DNA from: Ectobius pallidus
Lineage: Eukaryota; Arthropoda; Insecta; Blattodea; Ectobiidae
Direction: 5' to 3'
DNA: 64,000 nt
Assembly: GCA_964059195.1 (NCBI GenBank)
Contig: CAXKWD010000008.1
Coordinates: 44,321,502 to 44,385,501 of the forward strand
The position numbers were made by a program, and so were the translations under genes. Below, one piece after another: positions 1 through 9,552 of the stretch (position 1 is the first letter of the stretch; every line of letters starts with the position of its first letter). Under the pieces are notes generated by a model. That model did not search any database, was not told the DNA's origin, and worked only from the letters and a program-made list of their open reading frames with translations.

Positions 1-139
1 AGTACAACATTCTTACCCCTCCCCATGATTCCCCCTACATGCATCTCCTCTCTCACGCGCATCTGACTGCCGCCTCTCTTTAATACCACTGTAGTGTTCT
101 TCTGTTCATGATGTCACAGGTGGGGGCGGTGGGTGGGAT

Positions 140-269
140 GCAGTTATTTTTTCAGCATAGGTTTTGCCATTTTAGGTTAAGTTATGTTAAGTTAGGTTAG
201 GATAGGTTAGGTTATATGCCAATTTGAGGCGATTTATGAGAATATGGCAAAACCTATGCTAAAAACTGC
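140..269. mobile_element. 130-bp MITE with terminal inverted repeats
   Basis: A perfect 17-bp inverted repeat (AGCATAGGTTTTGCCAT at 154-170, its complement at 244-260) extends outward imperfectly to a GCAGTT...AACTGC end. The flanks carry the same 9-bp word GGGTGGGAT (131-139 and 270-278), which reads as a target-site duplication. The core (173-220) is a degenerate TTAGGTTA array. No coding capacity. A 9-bp duplication would suit a MULE-type element, but the superfamily is an inference. Confidence 0.6.
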
Positions 270-573
270 GGGTGGGATGACGTCATCCAAGGTGGCGGTA
301 GTTCCGGTTCCTGTCACAAGACGGGCACTTCCCGTTCCGATTCAAAATTACGGCGCTTCCTACTGCAAATGGTGGAAGGCGGGAAATTTGAAAATTGTGG
401 CGGAGGTTGAAAATCGCGGAAGGCAGGATGTTTGAAAATTGTATATTGAAAATTAAAGATGACAGGAGGTGGGAGGCTAAACAAATTGTGGAGGAAATTC
501 AAGATGGTGGCTAGCACAAGCTTTTAAATTGTACATTTCAAATTTGAATTTTTAAAATCAGATTTCATATTTA

Positions 574-1251
574 CGAGGGGTATTCCGAAAGTAAGTTTCG
601 TCAGTTTGTCACACGGACACTTTATTGACCCAAAAGCAATACAGCATGGCAGCATGACCTATACACCGTGCACTATTTTTCGACATAGTCGCCAGCGACA
701 TTGAGACATTTGTCGTAGCGTGCGATCAGTTTGAAGAACCCACTGTGGTAAAACTCGGTGCGCTGCGATGCAAGGAATTGGCGCACAGCCTGCTCCACCT
801 CAGCTTCCTGACATTACTAAAGGTTCCATACAGACCATTTTGAGTGACAAATTGATGTTCCATAAGGTTTGTGCGAGATGGGTTCGTGGAGGCCGCACTT
901 TGCGGGGACGGAAATCGGGAGATCAATTTCAAACAGCTCTATCTCGGACAATAAAAGGTTCAGCGGCTGCAGCAATGGCTCGTTTGAAAGAGGGGAGATA
1001 GCAGTACATGGCAGTGGCGCCAAATCTCTCGTGCCATCGTGAGCGGTACACCAATACCCGCGGGCACGCCAGTCTGCTGCGACTCGCTCTTCTACGGCGC
1101 AGTGCGCCTGCGTCATGCCTCCTCCCGCTGACGCCACTTCCGTCGTGGAACCAGCCACGGGTGGGGATTCGTCTGGCGTTTGTTTGGTTCCCCTGGTGAA
1201 CACGCCGCTCCTGCCATACATTGACGAAACTTACTTTCGGAATACCCCTCG
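574..1251 (-). mobile_element. Non-autonomous mariner-type element, 678 bp
   Basis: Perfect 30-bp terminal inverted repeats (574-603 and 1222-1251, starting CGAGGGGTATTCCGAAAG) are flanked by TA on both sides (572-573, 1252-1253), the standard Tc1/mariner target duplication. The left part encodes the end of a mariner transposase on the minus strand. The right part is GC-rich and shows no transposase similarity. The element cannot be autonomous. Confidence 0.85.
673..810 (-). pseudogene. Mariner transposase C-terminal remnant
   Basis: The last 45 codons of a mariner transposase read openly in one minus-strand frame and end in ...GDYVEK followed by a stop. The block with F-Y-x-x-G-F, RYDKC and GDYVEK matches the C terminus of insect mariner transposases. 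Upstream of codon 1 the frame meets stops and the catalytic DD(D/E) region is missing, so only a tail is left. It lies just inside the left inverted repeat, as expected for a mariner 3' end. Confidence 0.75.
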
Positions 1252-1253
1252 TA

Positions 1254-1719
1254 CTATTAGACTTCGGAATTTGTGCAAGACTTTCATTTTTGAATTCTGT
1301 TTTTTTATTTCAAATTTCGACTTTGGATATAATCCGGCTTTATATTTTACTGATCATTGGGTATTTTTAAAGTGAGTAAAATTTATGCAGCAAGAGGTTT
1401 GAGAGAAAGCCGACATCGGATGTTCTTCAGATACGCGTCTAATATTACTTCTGAGTCATGAATCCCTCACTCTATTTCCCCACGTTTTGTCACGTATCAC
1501 AGATCAGGTTTTATCATGGTTTTTTCAAGGTCAACCCTGCTCCCCCAAACATGCGTCTCACATTACAGCTGCGTCATGAATTCCTCATACACGTGTTATT
1601 GCTGATCCACTTCCGTATCGTATTAAAGCGGATGATATTACGAAATGTCATCAGTTTTCTAACATACATCATTACATTCTATGATCACATGATTATGGAT
1701 ATTATCGTCCTTCTCAATC

Positions 1720-1720
<1 letters not shown>
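1254..1720. other. Gene-free stretch
   Basis: AT-rich sequence with no coding signal I can support. The 113-codon open frame across it is low-complexity and runs into the TTTC microsatellite. Confidence 0.6.
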
Positions 1721-1755
<35 letters not shown>

Positions 1756-1756
1756 T
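1721..1756. repeat. (CTTT)n microsatellite
   Basis: Nine uninterrupted CTTT units. Confidence 0.95.
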
Positions 1757-1774
1757 GGCTTCAAGTGCAAGTTT

Positions 1775-2110
1775 TAAAAATTTGTTTATCATGAATTGAT
1801 GCATCAGAACCAAATCTTATTATAGATGTCAGAAAAACAAAATGGCTTCCGGCGCGACATTTAACAATTTGTTTATTATGAATTGATGCGTAATAACCCA
1901 ATCTTATTATAGATGTAAGAAAGAAGAAATGGCATCTGGCACGAGGTTTAAAAATTTGTTTATTATGGATTGGTTCGTAAGGATAAAAGACTTCTGGCGA
2001 GAGATTTGAAATTCTTATTACAGCTGTCAGAAAAAACAAAATGGCGTCCGGCGCGAGATTTAATTTGTTTATTATGAATTGATGGTAAGAACAAAAGATT
2101 TCTGGCGGGG
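1775..2110. repeat. Tandem repeat, about 88-bp unit
   Basis: Four diverged copies begin near 1775, 1865, 1951 and 2061. Each has ATTTGTTTATTATGAATTG near its start and a TGGCxTCxGGCGCGA-like GC-richer tail. Open frames across it are by-products of the repeat. Confidence 0.8.
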
Positions 2111-2540
2111 GATTTGAAATTTAATAGTCAATAGTCAATATGTTAATATTCTTACGAGAGAGTTGTTGAGGTCCTGCTATACATTTTATATTTTATTCAG
2201 CGAGAGGTTAATAACGTTATTCCTACAAGTGATTTTTGAAAAACTTTGATTGCTTTTGAAAGTTCAGTTTTAATGTTTAAATATATACGACATCATTTAT
2301 CATCGTCACATACCACATTATCTATGGATTCCTTCAACAGGTTGATTATTTCATTAATTGGAATGTTTATTTATCACGTCAAAAAATTTAATATTCATTT
2401 CAAAAAATTCTTATTGAAAAAAATACGCTGGTTGCGTGAGGGTTGGAATTAAAGAAAAATAAGTGATGATTCAATATTTATTTATTTATTCAAATGATAT
2501 CTTGAATAAAACTGAAAAAATTAGAATGAGACTTCATTCA
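2111..2540. other. Gene-free AT-rich stretch
   Basis: Nothing recognisable apart from a short TATT-rich run near 2478. The 68-codon plus-strand frame has no family features. Confidence 0.5.
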
Positions 2541-2559
2541 AAATCTTAACACCATTACA

Positions 2560-2969
2560 TTCTGTAAAGCTCATGCAAGATGTGAAGCAGTATGAAAAAC
2601 ATTTAACGTCACATCGTCTTAATTTACTCAGCCGCGGGCAGCTAACGTCATCGAGATTAATGGCACTTCTTTGCAATAGTTTTTAAAAATCTCGCTTTTT
2701 CTAGTCCCTTGCAATAAAGTTTATTTTCACACTGCAAAACACTCTCCATTGCAACAGTGCAACATATGGTATGTATCCATGATTCCATAGAGATACGATT
2801 CTGCATACCATTGGCACTGCACGTCCGGAAAAACATCAGCTGGCGGCTCAAGCAAAAAGTGTCCAATTCTCCCATCGTGCGGGATTAATGCCACCTCCTT
2901 CGCCATGAACTGCTTGGATTCAGACTGAAAGCCTTGGGCATCTATGACAATAGAATTCTCATACGACAT
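2560..2969 (-). pseudogene. Decayed ORF of an arthropod repeat-associated protein family
   Basis: Minus-strand pieces in three frames line up with a protein widespread in arthropod mobile DNA. In order they show an N-terminal block D-A-Q-G-F ... AKEVALI, then HFLLEPP, then YCKGLEKARFL, then INLDDVSCPRL. Shifts fall near 2730 and 2660, with a stop at the second, so it is not functional. The family's biochemical role is unknown to me; the D-x-Q-G-F start and the YxKGxEK block might suggest a nuclease-like fold, but that is speculation. It lies downstream of an integrase remnant on the same strand and is probably from the same element. Confidence 0.5.
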
Positions 2970-3377
2970 TGGCGACGATGTAGGTCAGAGCAGTATATTC
3001 AACACTTCTATCGTGAAGAATTAAACAGCAGTCTTTGGTGTTTGCAGGAATATTGTTTGCTGCAGAAGTTTCAATTCTGGTGTGCAGGCTCCCGATTTCA
3101 GCTCCTCGTTCTGCTTGGAGCAATCGATGACAAAGACTGGAATGTGATCGAAAAAATCACTCCTTTTAAGTAGCGGACAGCTGACACGTTCGTAATAAGA
3201 CTCTTGGAATCTAGCATACCTTTCGTATATGCTTTGTGCTACAGTAAAATGTTATTCAGATACAATATTTTTAATGTTAACCCGTAAATTTTTTGATCTT
3301 GAAAATCCTCTCCTCTCTTCTTTAACGCTTTTTCAAATAAATAAAAGTCTGGAAACTTTGTTTTCTGAAGTTCCTCG

Positions 3378-4137
3378 TTACAAAAGCACCTTCAATGGCA
3401 GTTCTTTCCAAATCCTGAAGCAGATAAGTGGGTGAAGAAGTCGATTAAACGTTTTTAAATTTCTGTGGTCCACGACGGCAGGTAGCCTTTTTTTAAACAT
3501 TTTCCTATGTTTTGACACTCTTACGTAGTCACCTTTAACAACCTTTGGATTCGTATAGCACTCCTTGTAACGATACACTGTTTTAAGTAGACTATCGTCC
3601 TTTACCTGGTTAAGTTTCATTTTAAAGGTTGAGTGAAACCTATCGTTGTATTGTCTAATGAGTTCTGGTAATATATCCACCCATTTGTAACTTCCTCTTG
3701 GAGAAAATTCACGATACGTCATATTTTTCAAACTTCTGATGAACCGTTCGGCGATGCATGCCTTAACGTTGGAATATGTGGAATAGTGATTGATACCATC
3801 TTTTTTCATTAACGCTTTAAAATTAGGGATATAATATTCCGTTCCCATGACGGTTTGTTATGCTTGGGCGGAATATTAACAATTTTAAGGATATCATCCA
3901 TTGCAGCGGTGACATCCTTGCCGGTGACATCCAGCGGGGACATTGCATAAGCAAAATTGGAATATGCGTTTATAACTACCAAGATGTACTTAAAACTTCT
4001 GTTTTCTAATGATATGGTATCATTTCAAACAAATCACTTTGGTACAAACCGTTTAGACCTTTCATTTTAACATGTCTTCTACGATAATTTCGTCGAGCCC
4101 GCGTATGGTGTTCATATGCAATTTCTTTCTTGGTCAT
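3378..4137 (-). pseudogene. Retroviral-type integrase (Polinton/KRBA2-like), degraded
   Basis: The reading starts at an ATG at 4137, passes a basic region RRNYRRRHVKMKGL and QSDLFEM (first catalytic Asp kept), then shifts frame at about 4020 and 3850. The last 156 codons hold NHYSTYSNVKACIAERFIRS, where the E of ERF is the expected third catalytic residue, then YKWVDILPELIRQYND and a basic tail. At the second catalytic position the usual DDGxEF motif reads VMGTEY, so the Asp is lost. With two frameshifts and a missing active-site residue it cannot be active. The style matches integrases of Polinton/Maverick-like and KRBA2-like arthropod elements. Confidence 0.7.
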
Positions 4138-4420
4138 TGTATATATTTTATTTCCTTCAATTCAGAAATGGTTTCCTGTATCTCGTGGTGAGAATTATTC
4201 CCGGCAGCAGACGATGACATCAGAAGCCTAAGTCGATCAACGAGTTCGTTTGGATCATTCCAGCATTTATAATCAATATTATGATTCACATGTACGTCAT
4301 TCCAGATTCCTATACCTGTTACACGGTGCGACGAAGCCTCATCGGTTGATTCTTCTTCTTCTTCCGGAAATGAGTCTGAATATTGTTCCTATTCTTCTTT
4401 TCCTTTTTAGTCTTCTTATT
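4134..4420 (-). pseudogene. Small ORF overlapping the integrase start
   Basis: A minus-strand frame runs through an acidic EEEEES stretch, then WNDPNELVDRLRLL and AGNNSHHEI ... ISELKE, a block found in many arthropod mobile-element proteins, and stops with TGA. The stop overlaps the ATG of the integrase frame in an ATGA, so the two frames were adjacent in the parent element. Nothing shows its function. The upstream border is uncertain. Confidence 0.5.
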
Positions 4421-4529
4421 TTCTTCAGGAAATAGTTGTTTACTCACATGATTATATCGATTCTACGTACATTTTTTTTATCGATGGGGTCAGAATGGTG
4501 ATGAGTGTTTCTAACCGAGAGAGGAATTC

Positions 4530-4740
4530 GATTTCCGTTTGCTATTAGTAGCCTTTTCTTGACAAATTGAACACATGGATAAATAAAGAGATATCATAGC
4601 CCTTTTAACGTTTGCAAGTTTTCTAGATAGTTCAATAATCATTTTATCGTGACCACCATGTCCTATTGCTGCATGAGTGGTGTCAATAACGTCGTATATT
4701 TCATCAGCGGAAATATAATATTTTATATTAGTATCGCCAT
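4530..4740 (-). pseudogene. Integrase HHCC zinc-binding domain remnant
   Basis: The frame reads ISADEIYDVIDTTHAAIGHGG...SLYLSMCSICQEK. His-x4-His followed by Cys-x2-Cys is an intact HHCC zinc-binding module, and the GHGGxDKM block is typical of KRBA2/SCAND3-like integrases. Stops and shifts bound it on both sides. It lies upstream of the integrase core on the same strand, where the zinc-binding domain belongs, with the small ORF between them. Confidence 0.6.
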
Positions 4741-5220
4741 CGTTTTTAGAACAAGTTTCCTATTTTTCCTCCTATTTTTCCATCTTTATTTGCTACATGA
4801 AATCTTTTCAATTTTCATTTTTGCGTGGCTGTTTTCTTTTGTGCTTTTTAAGGATCATCTACCTCTCGCATGAGTGATAAGTAATTTTATTTTGTTAGAA
4901 CATTAAAATGAGTAGATTTCCACTCTCAGTTCTTTAAAGCTCCACCATGAATCTCTCTCTCCATTCGTTTTCAGTTTTGCTACCAACTCTCATCCATGAT
5001 AAAAAAGAAACGGATAATGCTACTAAATACTAAATACCAGTAGTATATAATGTTGATTGCAGCATCACATTTAACATACCATAGCTACACTGGCTTTTTT
5101 CTAGTCAGAACTAGTCTGGACTGGCAGACGGGAAGTTGTCTCAAGCTAATCTTAGCAAACAAACTCGAACTCCAAAACAATTCCATTCAGGTCGTAAGTC
5201 ATCGACTCAGCCTTGTTGTA

Positions 5221-5430
5221 TTCACGGCAGATATTCCCAGGATGTATCGTCAGGTTATGAAACATCCTAAGCAGCAGCCATTTCAGAAAACCTTTTGGAG
5301 AGGCTCACCTACTGACCCAATCAAAGTATTTAACCTAAGACTGTCACATATGGTACTCTTTCCGCCTCTTTCTTGGCCAGAAGAACTGTGAGAACATGGC
5401 CGTGAAAGCTGTATCTACGCTCAATTTTCA
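5221..5430 (+). pseudogene. BEL/Pao reverse transcriptase fragment (plus strand)
   Basis: FTADIPRMYRQV is the RT motif A region of BEL/Pao elements (Asp in FTADI). It continues through QQPFQKTFWR and DPIKVF, then shifts frame to VTYGTLSASFLA. The 60 residues parallel those at 5490-5610 on the opposite strand, so the two fragments face each other. It is isolated from any other pol domain and non-functional. Confidence 0.7.
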
Positions 5431-5482
5431 ATGACTAATTTACAGTTAACTCCGTATATTCTATTTCGCTACACATCAACTT

Positions 5483-6561
5483 TCAGAAGTGGTTAAAATC
5501 TTTGATTGGGTCAGTAAGCGAGCTTCTCCACAAGATTTGCTGGAATGGTTGATGCTCAGAATGTATCATAACCTGACGATACATCTTAGCAATATCTGCG
5601 GTGAACGCAATGGGGTTTAGGAGGAAACGTAACAAGATAGAGAAGAAGTCGGGTTGAACCGTAGGGCCTATGGCAAGTATGTCATTAAGGTATTTGCCGT
5701 TTGACGACTTGGCTGAAGCGTCAAACACCACACGAAGTTTGGTGGTATTACTTAAGGGTTTCGAGACTGGATGATGTGGTATGAAGTAGTCGGAAGAAGA
5801 GTGAGTGTTAGGGTCAGCTGGCTCCATGTGGTCTAGGCGTTCCTACTCCGCCATGAAATTGATATATTCAGTAGAAAGAGATTGATTGCCAGCTAAACGC
5901 CTTGCTAAGGATAAGAGTCTCTTATGAGCTTGTAGTTTAGTACTGCCAAGAATTTCTGGTTCAGCAATGAACGGCAGTTTGACGATGTATCTACCGTCAG
6001 AATCCCTTGTAGTGGTTTCTACGAATGTTGTTCGCAGAATGATTCATTGGGAAAAAGGGCTTCATTGGAAATATTATCTAACTCCCAGAACATAGTTAAC
6101 TGATCGCTAACGGCCTGGTCTGAAATCAGAAAAGCAGAGTAATGTGACGAAGTCACGTGCGTGGAAGGAATGTTGTTAGGAATGGTCGATGACTTACGAC
6201 ATGAATGGAATCGTCTTGAAGATCGAGGTTTTTTGCCAAAGCTGGTTGGAGGCAACTTCCCGGAAACATACCAACCTAAGTGAGAGTTTTGTATGACAGG
6301 AATCTGTGGGGCAGTAATTTGCCCTGGGCAGACTATTTGGGAACAATTTTCCACTCCAAGTAAGAGATCAACATATTTGGGAGTGTGAAACTGTGGATCT
6401 GCAAATACAAGATTGGGTGGAATGTCCCATGTGCGAATATCAATTGGTGTACTAGGTAGTTTTGTGGTAATGATTTCTGGTACGACGATGGCGTATGCAT
6501 CGTAGCACCAAGAAGTGGCATTGGAATGAATTGAAATTGGCACCACCTTATGAGTACTCAC
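5483..6561 (-). pseudogene. BEL/Pao protease-linker and RT N-terminal region
   Basis: The minus-strand reading begins at about 6561 with the post-protease region (DLLLGVENCSQIV, PVIQNSHLGWYVSG) typical of BEL/Pao pol. It shifts frame near 6040 and passes one in-frame TAG near 5847. It then enters RT with KLRVVFDASAKS, ILAIGPTVQPDFFSILLRF and FTADIAKMYRQVM. It breaks off at 5483 before the catalytic YVDD motif, so RNase H and integrase are missing. Gag lies directly upstream. Confidence 0.8.
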
Positions 6562-6567
6562 TTGGGA

Positions 6568-8279
6568 TTATATTATTCCAGTGAATGTAGTACGCTGAGA
6601 AAGGGGTGGCAAATGAAGACGATTAGGTAATCGACAGCTAATTAAGTTACAGGTGTAACTAGTATCCAGCAATGCCGTCGCTTCGACTGGATAACCATTT
6701 GAGTCATTAATTAGAACAGTAACTGTAGGAAGTAAACAGCTCTGCTGTGAGGTACGAGAAGCTATAACAACAGCAGTATTAGCCGGTTGGTCATTTGGAT
6801 TGTGAAGAAGAGTGCTATGCCTTAGGGAACAGGTTTTGCATTTGTAAGTACTGCAATAAGAGGAATGGCTTCTTGCCCTAAGGCAGACTTCACATAACTT
6901 ATGAAATCGTACAAATTGTTCTCGTTGCGCAACATACATTGCTTTGAAAGCAACGCAATAGAATAAGTCATGTAAGACGAACTGATTGCAGCAAATGCAA
7001 CGAGGACGAGCATTGGATTTATTCCTATTATTGTTTGGTGTGGTAGTAGGATTAACCTTCACATTATTCTGAGAATTATTATTTGATTGTGGCTTTATGG
7101 CTGAATCAGTCATTTGGAGGACCCACACCGTAGTTTCGAGAAAGTTGAAAAGAGAGGGCAATCTGTCCTGTTTGACAGAAGATTCCCAATCTTTAATTAT
7201 GTTAGGTTGAAACTTATCAAGAATAATTTTAGAGATAATTAAGTCTGTCAAGCTAACATCCTTGTTGAGTGACTGTAACGCATGCACAGTACTAACGAAG
7301 TGGTCTAGATATCGCTGCAGGGACTCTGCATTATTCCTTTCAAGATGTGAAGGTGCAAACAAATGTTCCAGGTGTGTGTTCGCTATAAGACGATCATTGT
7401 CGAACCTTTGAACAACGTACGCCAAGCTATGTCGAAGGTAGCCGTTGAAACTGTGATGTTTCTTATGACTGACATAACCTCAGCCGTTAGGCAAGATTTC
7501 AGATACTGAAACTTGTCCATTTTCTAAATGTGCTGATTATTAATAATTAGAGAGGTAAAAGTGTCACGAAATTCGATCCAGGCTGCTGGATCGCCTGAAA
7601 ATCGTGGGAGTCGGATCTCTGGCAGTTTTTGTATCGTTGATGGTGGAAAATCTATCGACCAACGTTGAATACTATAGGATGCTCGGGTACAGTTCTCCTT
7701 ATATTTAGTAATTAGAGAGTTGAGATAGCCAGAGCTTTACGACAGTTTGTTTCGACTTCCTCATGCAGTTCAACCTCTTGAAATCGAGAATATTCGACCT
7801 CATATTGTTCAATAAGTTTCTCAAATTTCGTGCGAAGAATAATACACTCTGATAAGCGTGCACATGCTCTACAACGAACTCATAAATGATTTGAATGTAA
7901 TCATCTAGTTGAGATTTGACACGATTAAGTTTGGCAAGGTTAATTTGTGCTTCCTGATGGGTTGCGTCTTGGACAAACAAACTTTATGAGCCTTAATTAG
8001 GCCTTTGGCACATGAGGCACTTTTAAGAACTGCATCATCTACCGAATCTGCGTAATCGAGTTCGGCGTCTGAGAAATCTTGTTGAGTTATTTGAGTTTGG
8101 ATTTCCTCAAATCTCTTATGTGTTTCTTGTAGTTTTTGCTTTCGAGAGAGAAGCTCTTGAAAGGATGCTTCGTTAGTGATCACACAGCCTGAGATGTGAT
8201 TCACTTGGCGAGTAATTTATGCTTTTAGAGGGGCACGCCTCGACTTCAAAGTATTGATGTCTGACTCTACCATCGCCAT
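6568..8279 (-). pseudogene. BEL/Pao gag and start of protease, disrupted
   Basis: The likely start is the ATG at 8279 (MAMVESDIN). An in-frame TAA follows about 20 codons later, and further shifts lie between 8204 and 7425. The pieces include a coiled-coil-like N-terminal helix, the DUF1759-type core (LPEIRLPRFSGDPAAW at about 7640), then 285 codons ending in three Cys/His knuckles: CICC...H...C, CEVC...H...C and CKTC...H. The protease that follows reads ALLDTSYTCNLIS, where the catalytic Asp-Ser/Thr-Gly is altered. A stop separates it from the next pol block. Confidence 0.8.
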
Positions 8280-8742
8280 TTTGAAATACAGACACAATAT
8301 GAGCAAATACAACCGAAAAACCTGCTCGCCCGCGTTTTATATTACTGGGGCCTAGCAAATGATTTCACTGGGTGATATGAAATAATAGTGTGTTAAGTTT
8401 CCTTGCGCTTTGTAGCTATAAAGGCATGAATGATGATAATGTATTGAGCTAGAGAAATTACTCCAGTGTAGTGTTGCAAATGTCAGTGTAAGTTGTGTTT
8501 TGAGTATAGCATTAGGAGTAGACTGTTTGGTGCAAACCTAACCTTCAATACTAGTCACTTGACATGCGCATGCAATCACTGCTTACCTTGACTCACACTG
8601 GCTAAACAATAATGCCAGGAGTGATATAAAATCATTCACTGCACTGTTAAACACTGCACTAAACAGAGATGAACTTAAAATTAACGAGCTCAAGGCTTAA
8701 TTAACTTGCGCACTGATAACACGTACGGCCGGAGGACCAATA

Positions 8743-9552
8743 TGTAGGGCTAAGGATCTGGAATGGACTCTACAAATGAAGGAAGAACACTAAATTTTGC
8801 CCCTACATTCGAAAACCAAAAATAAAAATTTCAATAGAATTTGAGGTTAGTTTTATTTATTAACTTAAACACTGGAGGTGGTAATTTGTTAGAATATGCA
8901 CTATGTTGAAATATTAATTCGAGCACTTTGAATTATATATAAGCTTATATGAAAAAGAAAAATCACTGTGAATTGTTGAAAATTATATAGAGATATATAT
9001 GAAGCACAGTCATTTAAACACAGTTCATACAATATCTTGAATCTTGATTCTTGTATCTTGAATTCTTGAATTGATGTTTTTCTTCTGAGGTTAGAAGTTG
9101 ACGAAGGCGTTGCAATCAGTGAAAACACTTCAAGTAAATAGTCTTTACCTTGCAGTGAATGATCATTTCAACATTTAAAATGTTTAGAGTAGTACATTAT
9201 ATTTGCAGTGAATATTAGCTGTTACATTACAGCTGCCAAAACTTTAAATAATTAAAAATCAGATTTGCAGTGAATAATTATTTCACCACATTTAAATACG
9301 TCGAATGTTAGGTTAAGTGCATGAGGTTATGTTTGCACATGGTTGTTCACATTTGTTGAGTGGCACTGACTTAATGCACTTGGGAAACTGCACTGTAGAT
9401 GTGTGATTAAACTCCGCAGTGAATGCACTTGTTGAAGTTTGAATCTGAAGATTGTGTGTCTATGTAGCACATGTACCGGTACCTCGCGTCGGTGATGTAA
9501 TAAGACAGTCTCATGGCTGTATTGTGATGTGGTGTGATGAACAAAACCTACA
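8743..9552 (-). repeat. Probable 5' LTR of the BEL/Pao element
   Basis: On the plus strand the segment starts TGTAGG and ends CCTACA, a short inverted terminus of LTR type. Directly inside it, on the minus strand, comes TTGGTCCTCCGGCCG, the kind of sequence that follows the LTR in the two BEL elements at 24-32 kb. It contains three repeats of TTGCAGTGAAT about 56 bp apart (near 9152, 9208 and 9264). No second LTR is present, so the outer border is inferred. Confidence 0.5.

Larger units (their letters stand above)
5483..9552 (-). mobile_element. Truncated BEL/Pao LTR retrotransposon
   Basis: From right to left: putative LTR, leader, gag, protease, and the start of RT. The rest of pol and the left LTR are missing; at 5483 the element abuts a short spacer and an oppositely oriented RT fragment. 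Several stops and frameshifts show it is old. Confidence 0.75.

Noticed and set aside
173..220. Telomeric TTAGG array
   Set aside because: Degenerate, only about 48 bp, and contained within a MITE.
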